From positions 1 through 13,697 of the forward strand of contig JADFUZ010000060.1 in the NCBI GenBank assembly GCA_015222295.1: a stretch of 13,697 nt of DNA. Direction: 5' to 3'. The position numbers were made by a program, and so were the translations under genes. Shown here piece after piece: positions 7,034-13,357 of this stretch (positions within the stretch are counted from its first letter, which is position 1; each line of letters begins with the position of its first letter). The stretch comes from Chloroflexota bacterium (GTDB taxonomy: Bacteria > Chloroflexota > Dehalococcoidia > GIF9 > AB-539-J10). The notes under the pieces are model-generated. The model was not told where the DNA came from. It was given only the letters and a program-made list of their open reading frames with translations, and did not search any database.

Positions 7034-7792
7034 TCAGGCCACCACCTGGTTCTTGAGGATGCCGATCCCCTCGATTTCGACCTCGATCATGTCGCCCACC
7101 TTCACAGGACAATGCCCTCCCTCCGGCGTCCCCGTGAACACCACATCACCAGGGCGCAGCGTCATGAAGGCTGAGATATGGCTGATGATTCTCTCGACCG
7201 GGAACATCATCTGACTGGTGTTGCCATCCTGTTTCGTCTCACCGTTAACCCTGCCCTTGATGCCGAGGTGGTGAGGATCAAGTCCGGTGACGAGCCATGG
7301 CCCCAGCGCGCCGGAAGTGTCGAAACCCTTGGCCCGGGTAAGGCGCCCGTCCTTCTCAAACAGGTCCATGAGTGTGAAGTCATCACCACAGGTGTAGCCC
7401 AGAACGTAGTCCAGGGCCTTGTCTTCAGGAACGTTCTTGACCTCCTGCTTCATGACGCAGCAGAGCTCTGCTTCGTAGCGGAGGTCCCGGGACACGGGCG
7501 GATAAACGATATCAGCTCCGGGGTCGGCCACCGTAGTTGCCGGCTTGAAGAACAGCGCTGGTTCCTGGGGTATGTCCACCCCCAGTTGCCCGATTGTGCC
7601 CATGTAGTTCCGACCACAGGCCACCATTATGCTGGGCTCGGCCGGCGCCAGCAGCTTCACGTCACCAAGCCGGCACAGCTCTTTCCCTTTCTTGAACTCG
7701 CCATACAGGTCGCCATCAAGGGAGAAAACCATGCTATCCTCGACAATGCCCCAGCTCACCGCACCCTGCCACCGGAAACGCACAATCCTCAT
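7034..7792 (-). CDS. Fumarylacetoacetate hydrolase (FAH) family protein, catalytic dyad substituted
   Basis: A 252-residue cytosolic protein of the FAH/FAHD1 family, whose members hydrolyse, decarboxylate or isomerise 2-oxo dicarboxylates using Mg2+ or Mn2+. The C-terminal catalytic fold is complete: FFKP (81-84), metal ligands Glu107 and Glu109 in YEAEL, Asp138 in GDDF, KGFDTSGALGPWLV (155-168) and the closing FTGTPEGG...VKVGD. The segment that normally reads GRNYxxHxxE reads GRNYMGTIGQL (60-70), so the His-Glu dyad of FAHD1-type acylpyruvases is Thr65 and Gln68. The reaction is therefore uncertain. The ATG at 7792 follows GGAGGAG. It is the first gene of a minus-strand operon with tdh and kbl, suggesting a role with 2-oxoacids arising from amino acid breakdown. 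This link is only positional. Confidence 0.87.
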   Translation of the reverse strand: MRIVRFRWQGAVSWGIVEDSMVFSLDGDLYGEFKKGKELCRLGDVKLLAPAEPSIMVACGRNYMGTIGQLGVDIPQEPALFFKPATTVADPGADIVYPPVSRDLRYEAELCCVMKQEVKNVPEDKALDYVLGYTCGDDFTLMDLFEKDGRLTRAKGFDTSGALGPWLVTGLDPHHLGIKGRVNGETKQDGNTSQMMFPVERIISHISAFMTLRPGDVVFTGTPEGGHCPVKVGDMIEVEIEGIGILKNQVVA

Positions 7793-7897
7793 GACTCCTC
7801 CTTCTCTGGCCCGTCTTTCTGCTGAGCAGGCCCACAGAACCGATAGCACACCTGCTGCTCGGCGACGCTCTCCCCGCTTGCCCGAACCCCGCCCGGA

Positions 7898-7925
7898 TTG
7901 ACTGCGACCCGCTGTATTCTAGACT
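7898..7925 (+). promoter_or_regulatory. Candidate promoter for the threonine aldolase gene
   Basis: TTGACT (7898-7903) and TAGACT (7920-7925) lie 16 bases apart on the plus strand (5/6 and 4/6 matches). This would give a leader of about 75 bases. A second candidate is the extended -10-like TGCTAACAT at 7964-7972, whose start site would lie about 30 bases from the GTG. I cannot decide between them from sequence. Confidence 0.35.
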
Positions 7926-7944
7926 AACGGTCCCCGCCACGCAA
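7916..7944 (-). promoter_or_regulatory. Candidate promoter for the FAH-tdh-kbl operon
   Basis: On the minus strand TTGCGT (7939-7944) and TAGAAT (7916-7921) are separated by 17 bases, with five of six matches at -10 and three at -35. Start of transcription would be near 7909, giving a leader of about 115 bases. It overlaps the candidate -10 of the divergent aldolase gene. Inferred from consensus only. Confidence 0.35.
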
Positions 7945-8008
7945 GGAATTGAACGCCCAGGTCTGCTAACATACACGGCGAGAACAGACACCAGGAGAGG
8001 AGACGCCA

Positions 8009-9061
8009 GTGAAGACCATAGACCTGCGCAGCGATACCATTACCCTTCCCACTGAGGACATGCGGCGCGCCATATATGAGGCCGAACTGGGAGACGATGT
8101 GTACCAGGAAGACCCCACCATCAACCGTTTGGAGGAACAATCCGCCCGCATCATGGGCAAGGAGGCTGCTCTGCTCACTGTCAGCGGTGCCATGAGCAAC
8201 CTCATCGCCGTCCTGGCTCAGACGCGCCCAGGAGACGAAATCGTCGTGGGCGACCAGGCCCATATGCTATGGTACGAGGTAGGCTCTGCATCCGCCCTGG
8301 GAGGAGTGGTAATAAGGACCGTCCCCAACGAGGAAGATGGACGGCTGGACCTGCGGACGGTAGAGCAGACAATTCGAGCGGAGGATATCCACTTCCCCCG
8401 CACCACGCTGCTTGGCCTGGAGAATACCCACAACCGCTGCGGCGGCACCGTGCTCACGCCTGAGTACACCACTGCGGCGGCCGAGCTTGCCCACCAGCAC
8501 GGGATTCGGGTTCACCTGGACGGTGCCCGCATCTTCAACGCCGCCGTAGCCCTCGGTGTGCCCGCCAGTGAACTGGCGGCACCCGTGGACTCGGTATGCT
8601 TCTGCCTGTCCAAGAGCCTCAGCGCGCCCGTGGGCTCCCTTCTCTGCGGGACGTGTGACTTCGTAGCCAGTGCCCGCAAATGGCGCAAGATGCTGGGAGG
8701 AGGCATGCGCCAGGCAGGAATCATCGCCGCCGCCGGCATTGTTGCCCTGGATGACATGATCGAGCGCCTGGCCGAGGACCATGCCAACGCGCGCCTTTTG
8801 GCGCAGGGCCTGGCCCGTATTCCAGCCATAACAGTTAACCCCGACAGGGTCCGCACCAACATAGTGATTTTTGATTTGCCGGCCAGCATCTCCACTTCCG
8901 AGTTCATCCAGCGGCTGGGCAGACAGGGCGTCAAAGTCGGCTCTCGGGGAGGGCAGAGAGTGCGCGCGGTGACTCACCGCATGGTCGAAGCCGGGGACAT
9001 ACAAGAGGCGCTCAAGCGCATCGAGCTTGTGGTCAGAGAGATGGAGGCAGCAGCCCGTTGA
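8009..9061 (+). CDS. ltaA: Low-specificity L-threonine aldolase
   Basis: A 350-residue PLP fold-type I enzyme splitting L-threonine or L-allo-threonine into glycine and acetaldehyde. Family marks run the whole length: IDLRSDTITLPT (4-15), GDDVYQEDPT (28-37), GDQAHMLWYE (81-90, with the ring-stacking His85), ENTHNRCGGTVL (138-149), HLDGARIFNA (169-178) and the PLP lysine Lys202 in CLSKSLSAPVGS. Length is normal. The GTG at 8009 follows AGGAGAGGA (from about 7992), and no ATG start is better. It is transcribed alone, divergently from the FAH-tdh-kbl operon, which degrades the same substrate by another route. A possible alternative specificity such as phenylserine or beta-hydroxy amino acids in general cannot be excluded. 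Confidence 0.93.
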   Translation: MKTIDLRSDTITLPTEDMRRAIYEAELGDDVYQEDPTINRLEEQSARIMGKEAALLTVSGAMSNLIAVLAQTRPGDEIVVGDQAHMLWYEVGSASALGGVVIRTVPNEEDGRLDLRTVEQTIRAEDIHFPRTTLLGLENTHNRCGGTVLTPEYTTAAAELAHQHGIRVHLDGARIFNAAVALGVPASELAAPVDSVCFCLSKSLSAPVGSLLCGTCDFVASARKWRKMLGGGMRQAGIIAAAGIVALDDMIERLAEDHANARLLAQGLARIPAITVNPDRVRTNIVIFDLPASISTSEFIQRLGRQGVKVGSRGGQRVRAVTHRMVEAGDIQEALKRIELVVREMEAAAR

Positions 9062-9167
9062 GAGACTGCGAGAAGAGCTGGATGGTGCCAGGACTTCGCA
9101 ACCAGGTGGAGCAGCACCAGACAGGGAACAACGCCAGTGAGGATGCCGAAACGGGGCAGCTCAAGTC

Positions 9168-9878
9168 CTAGTGCGATGGGATCCGCGTTACCGTCCTGCT
9201 CCAGATGAATTCCTCTACATTCTCATCTGTCCTGAACTTTCCCCCATCGTAGTGCTCATAATGGACTATCTCCTGCAAGGCTCTGCGAAAAGGAGCCCTC
9301 TGTTTCACTGGACGCAGGAATCTGTCCTTGCTCTCCTTTTCTGTGTCCGGATATCCCAGCGGCATGATATGGTCCACCGTGTACACATCGGGAATCCCCA
9401 ACAAGCTCCTAACTTCCGCCTCGGGTGGCCCTCCCTGTATGGTCGCCCAGGCAGTGGCCAGGCCAAGGCTTGTTGCCGCTAGCTGCATAGCATAGGCGCA
9501 GACGGCTAGACTCTGACGCAACAGCACGTTTCTCCTCAGCAGAACAGGGTACGCCTCCTGGAGTCGCCGGTCACCGCAGATCACGATCAAGACTGGCGCC
9601 GTGAACAGGTGGGGCTGGACTGCCACCTTGAAGTTGAAGGTCGGGTCTCGCCTCTTCGCTTCCTTGTACAGCGACACGATGCTCCGGGACATCTTCTTCT
9701 TTGTTTCAGGGTCTTCCACTACCACAAACTCCCACGGTTGGGAGTTCCCTGCGGACGGCGCATGTCTGGCCGCCTCAAGCACCTTCTCCACCATCTCTCC
9801 TGGCACTGGATCCGACCTGAACCTGCGGACGCTTCTCCTATACCTGATAAGTTCCAGAAGACCTTCGTAGTCCACCAT
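9168..9878 (-). CDS. Nitroreductase family FMN oxidoreductase
   Basis: A 236-residue cytosolic flavoprotein of the nitroreductase superfamily. It carries the FMN-binding N-terminus RYRRSVRRF (12-20) and APSAGNSQPWEF (40-51), and the late segment LGLATAWATIQGG...LLGIP...HIMPLGYPD typical of NAD(P)H-dependent members. The natural substrate is unknown. Relatives reduce nitroaromatics, quinones, flavins or enones, and some dehalogenate. The reading frame stays open to 10028, but a promoter lies within that extension and GGGGAGGTG abuts the ATG at 9878. The GTG at 9875 has a better 5-base spacing to GGAGG and may be the true start. It converges with the aldolase gene and diverges from korDABC. The last about 50 residues form a charged tail (HYEHYDGGKFRTDEN) seen in some relatives. 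Confidence 0.88.
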   Translation of the reverse strand: MVDYEGLLELIRYRRSVRRFRSDPVPGEMVEKVLEAARHAPSAGNSQPWEFVVVEDPETKKKMSRSIVSLYKEAKRRDPTFNFKVAVQPHLFTAPVLIVICGDRRLQEAYPVLLRRNVLLRQSLAVCAYAMQLAATSLGLATAWATIQGGPPEAEVRSLLGIPDVYTVDHIMPLGYPDTEKESKDRFLRPVKQRAPFRRALQEIVHYEHYDGGKFRTDENVEEFIWSRTVTRIPSH

Positions 9879-9930
9879 CACCTCCCCTGTTTGCGGTGGG
9901 TCAGGACGACGGCATCGTTTCCGTCGGTCA

Positions 9931-9959
9931 ACTGTAGTAGGCGCACCCGACCCTGTCAA
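9931..9959 (-). promoter_or_regulatory. Promoter of the nitroreductase gene
   Basis: On the minus strand a perfect -35 TTGACA (9954-9959) is followed after 17 bases by TACAGT (9931-9936, 4/6 to TATAAT). Transcription would begin near 9925 and give a leader of about 46 bases with GGGGAGGTG before the start. It lies upstream of 9878, which supports that start over any more distant one. Confidence 0.6.
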
Positions 9960-10103
9960 GGGATTGTCGGTATCTCGCCGGCAAAGCAATACGCCCTGTC
10001 CGACATCGTAGTTCTTCGGGCAAGACATGTGCCCTGGTTCTTCTCCCGCCCTGGGTGGGCCGCGAACAAGAGCGGAACTCCTGGCACGGAGCTGGTGCTG
10101 TGG

Positions 10104-10112
10104 TGCTATAAT
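10104..10112 (+). promoter_or_regulatory. Extended -10 promoter of korDABC
   Basis: TGCTATAAT (10104-10112) is a perfect -10 hexamer with the TGn extension. No good -35 lies 16-18 bases upstream, as is common for extended -10 promoters. The ATG of korD begins 16 bases after the hexamer ends, so the predicted start site near 10119 leaves only about 9 leader bases. Confidence 0.65.
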
Positions 10113-10127
10113 GGGGGCGTTCGTGGA

Positions 10128-10337
10128 ATGAAGGGCCGCGTCGAGATCTATGAAGGGTGGTGCAAGAAGTGCGGCATCTGCACCGCCTTCTGCCCCCAGG
10201 ACGTTCTGGACACGACAGGGGATGGCTATCCTTTTGTGAGAGCCCCCGAGAAATGCACCGGATGCGGGTGGTGCGAGATAAGATGCCCCGACTTCGCCAT
10301 CGTGGTGTCACCGTATGAAGAAGAACAAGAGAAATGA
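10128..10337 (+). CDS. korD: 2-oxoacid:ferredoxin oxidoreductase delta subunit (2x[4Fe-4S] ferredoxin)
   Basis: A 69-residue ferredoxin-like electron carrier subunit. Two cluster-binding motifs are complete: C-x2-C-x2-C-x3-CP at Cys12, 15, 18, 22 (CKKCGICTAFCP) and at Cys43, 46, 49, 53 (CTGCGWCEIRCP). It passes electrons from the TPP-bearing beta subunit towards soluble ferredoxin. The ATG at 10128 gives the normal length of KorD-type subunits. The frame is open far upstream but overlaps the divergent nitroreductase, and there is no better start. No clear Shine-Dalgarno precedes it, which agrees with a near-leaderless transcript. It overlaps korA by 23 bases. Confidence 0.93.
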   Translation: MKGRVEIYEGWCKKCGICTAFCPQDVLDTTGDGYPFVRAPEKCTGCGWCEIRCPDFAIVVSPYEEEQEK

Positions 10338-11463
10338 GCGGCTCCTCCTTCAGGGGAGTGAAGCCTGTGCCAGGGGGGCCCTTCAAGCTGGCTGTCGCTT
10401 CTACGCAGGGTATCCCATTACTCCGGCGACGGAGATAATGGAGGCAATGGCCTGGGAGCTTCCCCGGGTGGGAGGGGTCTTCATCCAGATGGAGGACGAG
10501 ATCGCCAGCCTGGGAGCGGTGATCGGAGCCTCTCTTGCCGGGGTGAAGAGCATGACTGCCACCAGCGGCCCGGGCTTCTCCCTGATGCAGGAGCACATAA
10601 GCTTCGCCTCAATGGCGGAGGTCCCCTGCGTGATAGTGGATGTCATGCGCGGCGGTCCCAGTACCGGGCTCCCCACTCTCGCCGCCCAGGGAGACGTGAT
10701 GCAGGCCCGCTGGGGAGCACATGGGGACCATCCCGTGATCGTCCTCGCTCCGTCGTCGGTCTACGAGTTCTTTGATCTCACCATCAAGGCTTTCAACCTG
10801 TCGGAAAGGTACCGTATCCCGGTAATCCTGGTGGCAGATGAGATGATCGCTCACATGAGAGAGAGCGTCATCCTTCCTCGGGCAGAGGAGAGCGAGCTTG
10901 AGGAGAGACCCAGACCCACCGTGCCCCCCGAATGGTATGCTCCCTACAAAGACCCGGGAACAGGAGTCCCTCCCATGCCTGCGTTTGGCGAGGGATACCG
11001 GTACCACGTAACCGGGCTGGCCCACGATATTCGCGGCTATCCCACAATCCGCCGCGATGAGGTGGGAGAGCTGATGGCCCGCCTGTTCAACAAGATCTCC
11101 AAGGACCTCCACCTGCTGCAATGGTTTGATTCCTGCTACGCTGAAGATGCCGTGGTCACGGTGATCGCCTATGGCTCAGTGGCCAGGCCGGCGCTACGGG
11201 CAGTCAAGAGGGGCCGGGAAAAAGGGCTCAAGGTGGGACTCGTCAAGCTAAAGGTGCTCTGGCCCTTCATGCGCCGCACCGTGATGGGATTCCTGGCTAC
11301 GTCAACAAAGGTGCTCGTCCCCGAGATGAACATGGGACAGCTCTCTCGTGAGGTGAAGAGGGTTAACCAGGGCCAGTGCGAGGTGCTCACCCTGAACAAG
11401 GTCGATGGAAGCATGATAACGCCCGGAGAGATACTCGCCAAGCTGGAGGACATATACCCTTGA
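10315..11463 (+). CDS. korA: 2-oxoacid:ferredoxin oxidoreductase alpha subunit
   Basis: A 382-residue alpha subunit of a KOR-type complex, which converts a 2-oxoacid and CoA to acyl-CoA, CO2 and reduced ferredoxin. Hallmarks are YPITPATEIMEA (33-44), MEDEIASLGAVIGAS (59-73), the TSGPGFSLMQE loop (83-93), GGPSTGLPT (113-121) with the following QGDVMQARWG, and RYRIPVILVADE. The later portion (VTVIAYGSVARPALRAV and EMNMGQLSREV) corresponds to the C-terminal transketolase-like domain. The length is that of KorA proteins. The ATG at 10315 lies inside korD (23-base overlap), so translation is probably coupled. The gene order D-A-B-C is the common one for 2-oxoglutarate:ferredoxin oxidoreductase. 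Branched-chain or other 2-oxoacid specificity is possible. Confidence 0.94.
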   Translation: MKKNKRNERLLLQGSEACARGALQAGCRFYAGYPITPATEIMEAMAWELPRVGGVFIQMEDEIASLGAVIGASLAGVKSMTATSGPGFSLMQEHISFASMAEVPCVIVDVMRGGPSTGLPTLAAQGDVMQARWGAHGDHPVIVLAPSSVYEFFDLTIKAFNLSERYRIPVILVADEMIAHMRESVILPRAEESELEERPRPTVPPEWYAPYKDPGTGVPPMPAFGEGYRYHVTGLAHDIRGYPTIRRDEVGELMARLFNKISKDLHLLQWFDSCYAEDAVVTVIAYGSVARPALRAVKRGREKGLKVGLVKLKVLWPFMRRTVMGFLATSTKVLVPEMNMGQLSREVKRVNQGQCEVLTLNKVDGSMITPGEILAKLEDIYP

Positions 11464-12299
11464 CGGAGACCACCCATCTTATCCACAGCTACCTTCGCTC
11501 CTCGAAGAGGTTCCCCCATGTGTGGTGTCCTGGCTGCGGTATCGGCATCCTGATGGGGGCTCTCATCAGGGCCATTGACCACAACCGCTACAGCAAGGAT
11601 GAAATCGTCCTCATCTCCGGGATCGGATGCTCTGGACGACTTCCCACCTATCTGGATTTCAATACCCTGCACACAACCCACGGCAGGGCTCTCACCTTCG
11701 CCACCGGCATCAAGCTAGCAAAGCCATCGCTCAAGGTGATTGTCGTGATGGGCGACGGGGATGCTGCGGCCATTGGAGGCAACCACCTCATCCACGCCGC
11801 CAGAAGGAACGTGGATATCACGGCGATAATCGTCAACAATCAGATATACGGGATGACGGGAGGCCAGTCCTCGCCCACCACCCCACTAGGGATGACCACC
11901 AGTTCCTCCCGCTATGGGAACCTCGAGCCTGCCTTTGATATCTCCAGGGTCGTGGAGGCGGCGGGAGCAGCCTTCGTGGCGCGCTCCACTGTCTATCACA
12001 CCCGTCTCCTTGAACAACTAATAGGAAAGGCTCTGCACAAGCGCGGCTTCTCAGTGGTGGAGGTCATCTGCCATTGCGTGACGCACGTTGGCAAGGCGAC
12101 GCACATGAATTCCGCCGTGGAGATGATGAACTGGCAGAGGGACAACGCCGTCTCAGTGCGAAAGGCCGGCACACTCAGCGCGAAACAACTTGAGGGAAAG
12201 ATAGTGACCGGTGTGCTCGTGGACAGGGAGGCGCCGACGTTTCACGAGGAGTATGAAAAGCTCGTCGCCAGAGTTGGGGTAGACGATAGTGCGGTATGA
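11460..12299 (+). CDS. korB: 2-oxoacid:ferredoxin oxidoreductase beta subunit (TPP-binding)
   Basis: A 279-residue beta subunit that binds thiamine pyrophosphate and a [4Fe-4S] cluster. Cluster ligands are in WCPGCGIG (Cys23, Cys26), GIGCSGR (Cys57) and the late ICHCVTHVGK segment (Cys204 or Cys206). The TPP motif runs from VMGDGDAAAIGGNHLIHAAR (97 onwards) to IIVNNQIYGMTGGQ with the paired Asn. The TTG at 11460 overlaps the korA stop as TTGA. GGAGG at 11445-11449 is 10 bases upstream. This start gives the normal KorB length, whereas a start at 11376 would add 28 unrelated residues inside korA. The stop overlaps korC by 11 bases. Functional complex with korA, korC and korD is nearly certain; substrate is not. 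Confidence 0.93.
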   Translation: MTETTHLIHSYLRSSKRFPHVWCPGCGIGILMGALIRAIDHNRYSKDEIVLISGIGCSGRLPTYLDFNTLHTTHGRALTFATGIKLAKPSLKVIVVMGDGDAAAIGGNHLIHAARRNVDITAIIVNNQIYGMTGGQSSPTTPLGMTTSSSRYGNLEPAFDISRVVEAAGAAFVARSTVYHTRLLEQLIGKALHKRGFSVVEVICHCVTHVGKATHMNSAVEMMNWQRDNAVSVRKAGTLSAKQLEGKIVTGVLVDREAPTFHEEYEKLVARVGVDDSAV

Positions 12300-12861
12300 G
12301 ATAAGGCTCGCTGGCAGCGGAGGACAGGGTATTGCCCTGGCCGGAGTCGTCCTGGCCGAGGCCGGGGTACTGGAGGGACATTATGTCGTCAACACCCAGA
12401 ACTACGGTCCCGAAGCCAGGGGAGGCTCCTCCATCTCGGAAGTGATCTTGGGCGACGTTGAGATAGACTACCCCAAGACGTTGGAGCTGGACCTGTTGCT
12501 TGCCCTGAACCAGAAGGCCTGCGATGAGAACCTGTGCGACATGAAGCCACAAGGTCTGGTCATCGTGGATTCCGGACTGGTGGATACGGCGCTCTGGGGA
12601 AAGGTGCTGAGAGTCCCTCTTTCCCGAAGGGCACAGGCCAAATTCAATGAACCAAGGTTCGCCAACATGGTAGCCCTGGGGACTCTCGTCCCCTTCTGCC
12701 CGTGGGTCTCCTCTCGCTCCTTGAGCAAAGCCATGGCCAATAGAACGCCTCCGAAGACACTCCAAATGAATATCTCAGCATTCCAGATCGGACTCAGGCT
12801 CGGTCGCAGGTTAAGGGCGAGCGTCAAGTTTGAAGAGATAGAGGGAGCCATAGAGGTCTAG
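12289..12861 (+). CDS. korC: 2-oxoacid:ferredoxin oxidoreductase gamma subunit
   Basis: A 190-residue gamma subunit of the KOR complex. It begins with the family signature RLAGSGGQGIALAG (6-19), followed by NTQNYGPEARGGSSISEVI (35-53) and DYPKTLELDLLLALNQKA. It closes with ANMVALGTLVPF and a helical tail. The gamma domain helps bind CoA and stabilises the complex. The GTG at 12289 overlaps the korB stop by 11 bases; the alternative ATG starts are far inside the conserved region. It is the last gene of the korDABC operon, and an inverted repeat lies 25 bases after its stop. Confidence 0.93.
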   Translation: MRYEIRLAGSGGQGIALAGVVLAEAGVLEGHYVVNTQNYGPEARGGSSISEVILGDVEIDYPKTLELDLLLALNQKACDENLCDMKPQGLVIVDSGLVDTALWGKVLRVPLSRRAQAKFNEPRFANMVALGTLVPFCPWVSSRSLSKAMANRTPPKTLQMNISAFQIGLRLGRRLRASVKFEEIEGAIEV

Positions 12862-13116
12862 CCGGGCCAAAGGGGCTCTATGCAAAGCAGGGCCCACCGG
12901 TTGCATCCGCGTGGCCCTGCCCGCAACACGCGCTGAGCAGGCAATTCTCCGGAACCTGTCCTCCCACAGACTCATCTTCAACCGATTGCCGAACAGGCTC
13001 AACATGGATATCTCGTGGCCGCGCTTGACAAGAGTGTCGGACAGGTTCAAAACATATTCATCACATCCACATAGAAGGCTTCTGGCATCTTGGAAGTAGA
13101 GAATTGCAATTCTCAT
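12811..13116 (-). pseudogene. Decayed N-terminal fragment of a family-4-type glycosyltransferase
   Basis: From an ATG at 13116 the minus strand reads MRIAILYFQDARSLLC, then DEYVLNLSDTLVKRGHEISM. This is the usual N-terminus of GT-B glycosyltransferases of family 4: a beta strand MRIAILY, a gap, then a helix ExYVLNLxxxLVKRGHEI and the next strand. The resemblance covers about 50 residues (to about 12970). Beyond that the sequence is Arg- and Ala-rich and no longer glycosyltransferase-like, and the frame runs into the end of korC on the other strand. A full enzyme would need about 370 residues. The canonical Gly-Gly before the helix is CGC here. I read it as a truncated remnant, possibly left when the kor operon was joined to this site. 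A short expressed peptide is less likely. Confidence is limited because the match is short and judged by eye. Confidence 0.5.
12887..12920 (+). terminator. Inverted repeat after korC (possible operon-end terminator)
   Basis: GCAGGGCC (12887-12894) and GGCCCTGC (12913-12920) form an 8-bp perfect stem with an 18-base loop. It begins 25 bases after the korC stop. There is no T-run downstream, so it would be a non-canonical terminator or a mRNA 3'-end stabiliser. The geometry matches the repeat at 4664-4696. Confidence 0.45.
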
Positions 13117-13226
13117 CGAAACAGGTCTCTCCACGCCACGAGAAACGGGTGTGGTCTGTCGCTAATGGTACAACAACGAAGCGGGCGACAAAAGACCAGG
13201 CGAAATCGCGCACGTGCCTGAAGAAG

Positions 13227-13263
13227 CCGCAGACAACGGCGTTGATCCGCCGTTGCTGAGCGG
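13227..13263. repeat. Strong hairpin upstream of the activase gene
   Basis: CAACGGCG (13234-13241) and CGCCGTTG (13248-13255) pair perfectly around the 6-base loop TTGATC. Outside it CCGC (13227-13230) and GCGG (13260-13263) can pair across a small internal loop. There is no T-run after it on either strand. It could be an RNA structure, a transcription-factor site or a terminator for readthrough from kor. The role is unknown. Confidence 0.5.
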
Positions 13264-13334
13264 AGCTGCCCTGACCAGCGGTTTCTCCTTCCAGCCCTCG
13301 CTATCTGCTGCCAGTGGAAGCAGGAGGCACCCTG

Positions 13335-13343
13335 TGCTACAAT
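13335..13343 (+). promoter_or_regulatory. Extended -10 promoter of the activase-like gene
   Basis: TGCTACAAT (13335-13343) is an extended -10 with five of six hexamer matches. TGGAAG 17 bases upstream is a weak -35 (3/6). The ATG lies 14 bases after the hexamer, so the transcript would have about 8 leader bases and no room for a Shine-Dalgarno. The design mirrors the korD promoter. Confidence 0.55.
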
Positions 13344-13357
13344 CCTTCACTACACAC

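Larger units (their letters stand above)
12862..13357. other. Region without an intact gene between korC and the activase gene
   Basis: About 500 bases hold only the inverted repeat after korC, the glycosyltransferase remnant on the minus strand, a strong hairpin at 13227-13263 and the promoter of the next gene. I find no tRNA, insertion sequence end, direct repeat array or further convincing reading frame. Short frames on either strand lack recognisable domains or ribosome binding sites. Confidence 0.6.

Noticed and set aside
8267..9004. Long minus-strand reading frame opposite the threonine aldolase gene
   Set aside because: Its translation has no domain pattern and no ribosome binding site. 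The plus strand encodes a clear conserved enzyme, so this is a by-product of its GC-rich codon use.
9083..9119. TGGTGC/GCACCA inverted repeat between the aldolase and nitroreductase stops
   Set aside because: Only 6 bp with a 25-base loop and no T-run, expected by chance in this composition.
9879..10028. N-terminal extension of the nitroreductase to a start at 10028
   Set aside because: The extension has no family similarity, contains a TTGACA-17-TACAGT promoter, and is followed by GGGGAGGTG directly before the start at 9878.
10082..10098. Sigma-54-like TGGCAC followed by TGGTGCTG upstream of korD
   Set aside because: The GG and GC elements are 12 bases apart rather than the required 10, and a perfect extended -10 for the main sigma factor lies just downstream.
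9609..10127. Upstream extension of the ferredoxin frame on the plus strand
   Set aside because: It overlaps the nitroreductase gene on the opposite strand, lacks any recognisable domain, and the korD promoter lies inside it.
13287..13320. CTTCCA/TGGAAG inverted repeat before the activase promoter
   Set aside because: Six base pairs with a long loop; not clearly above chance.
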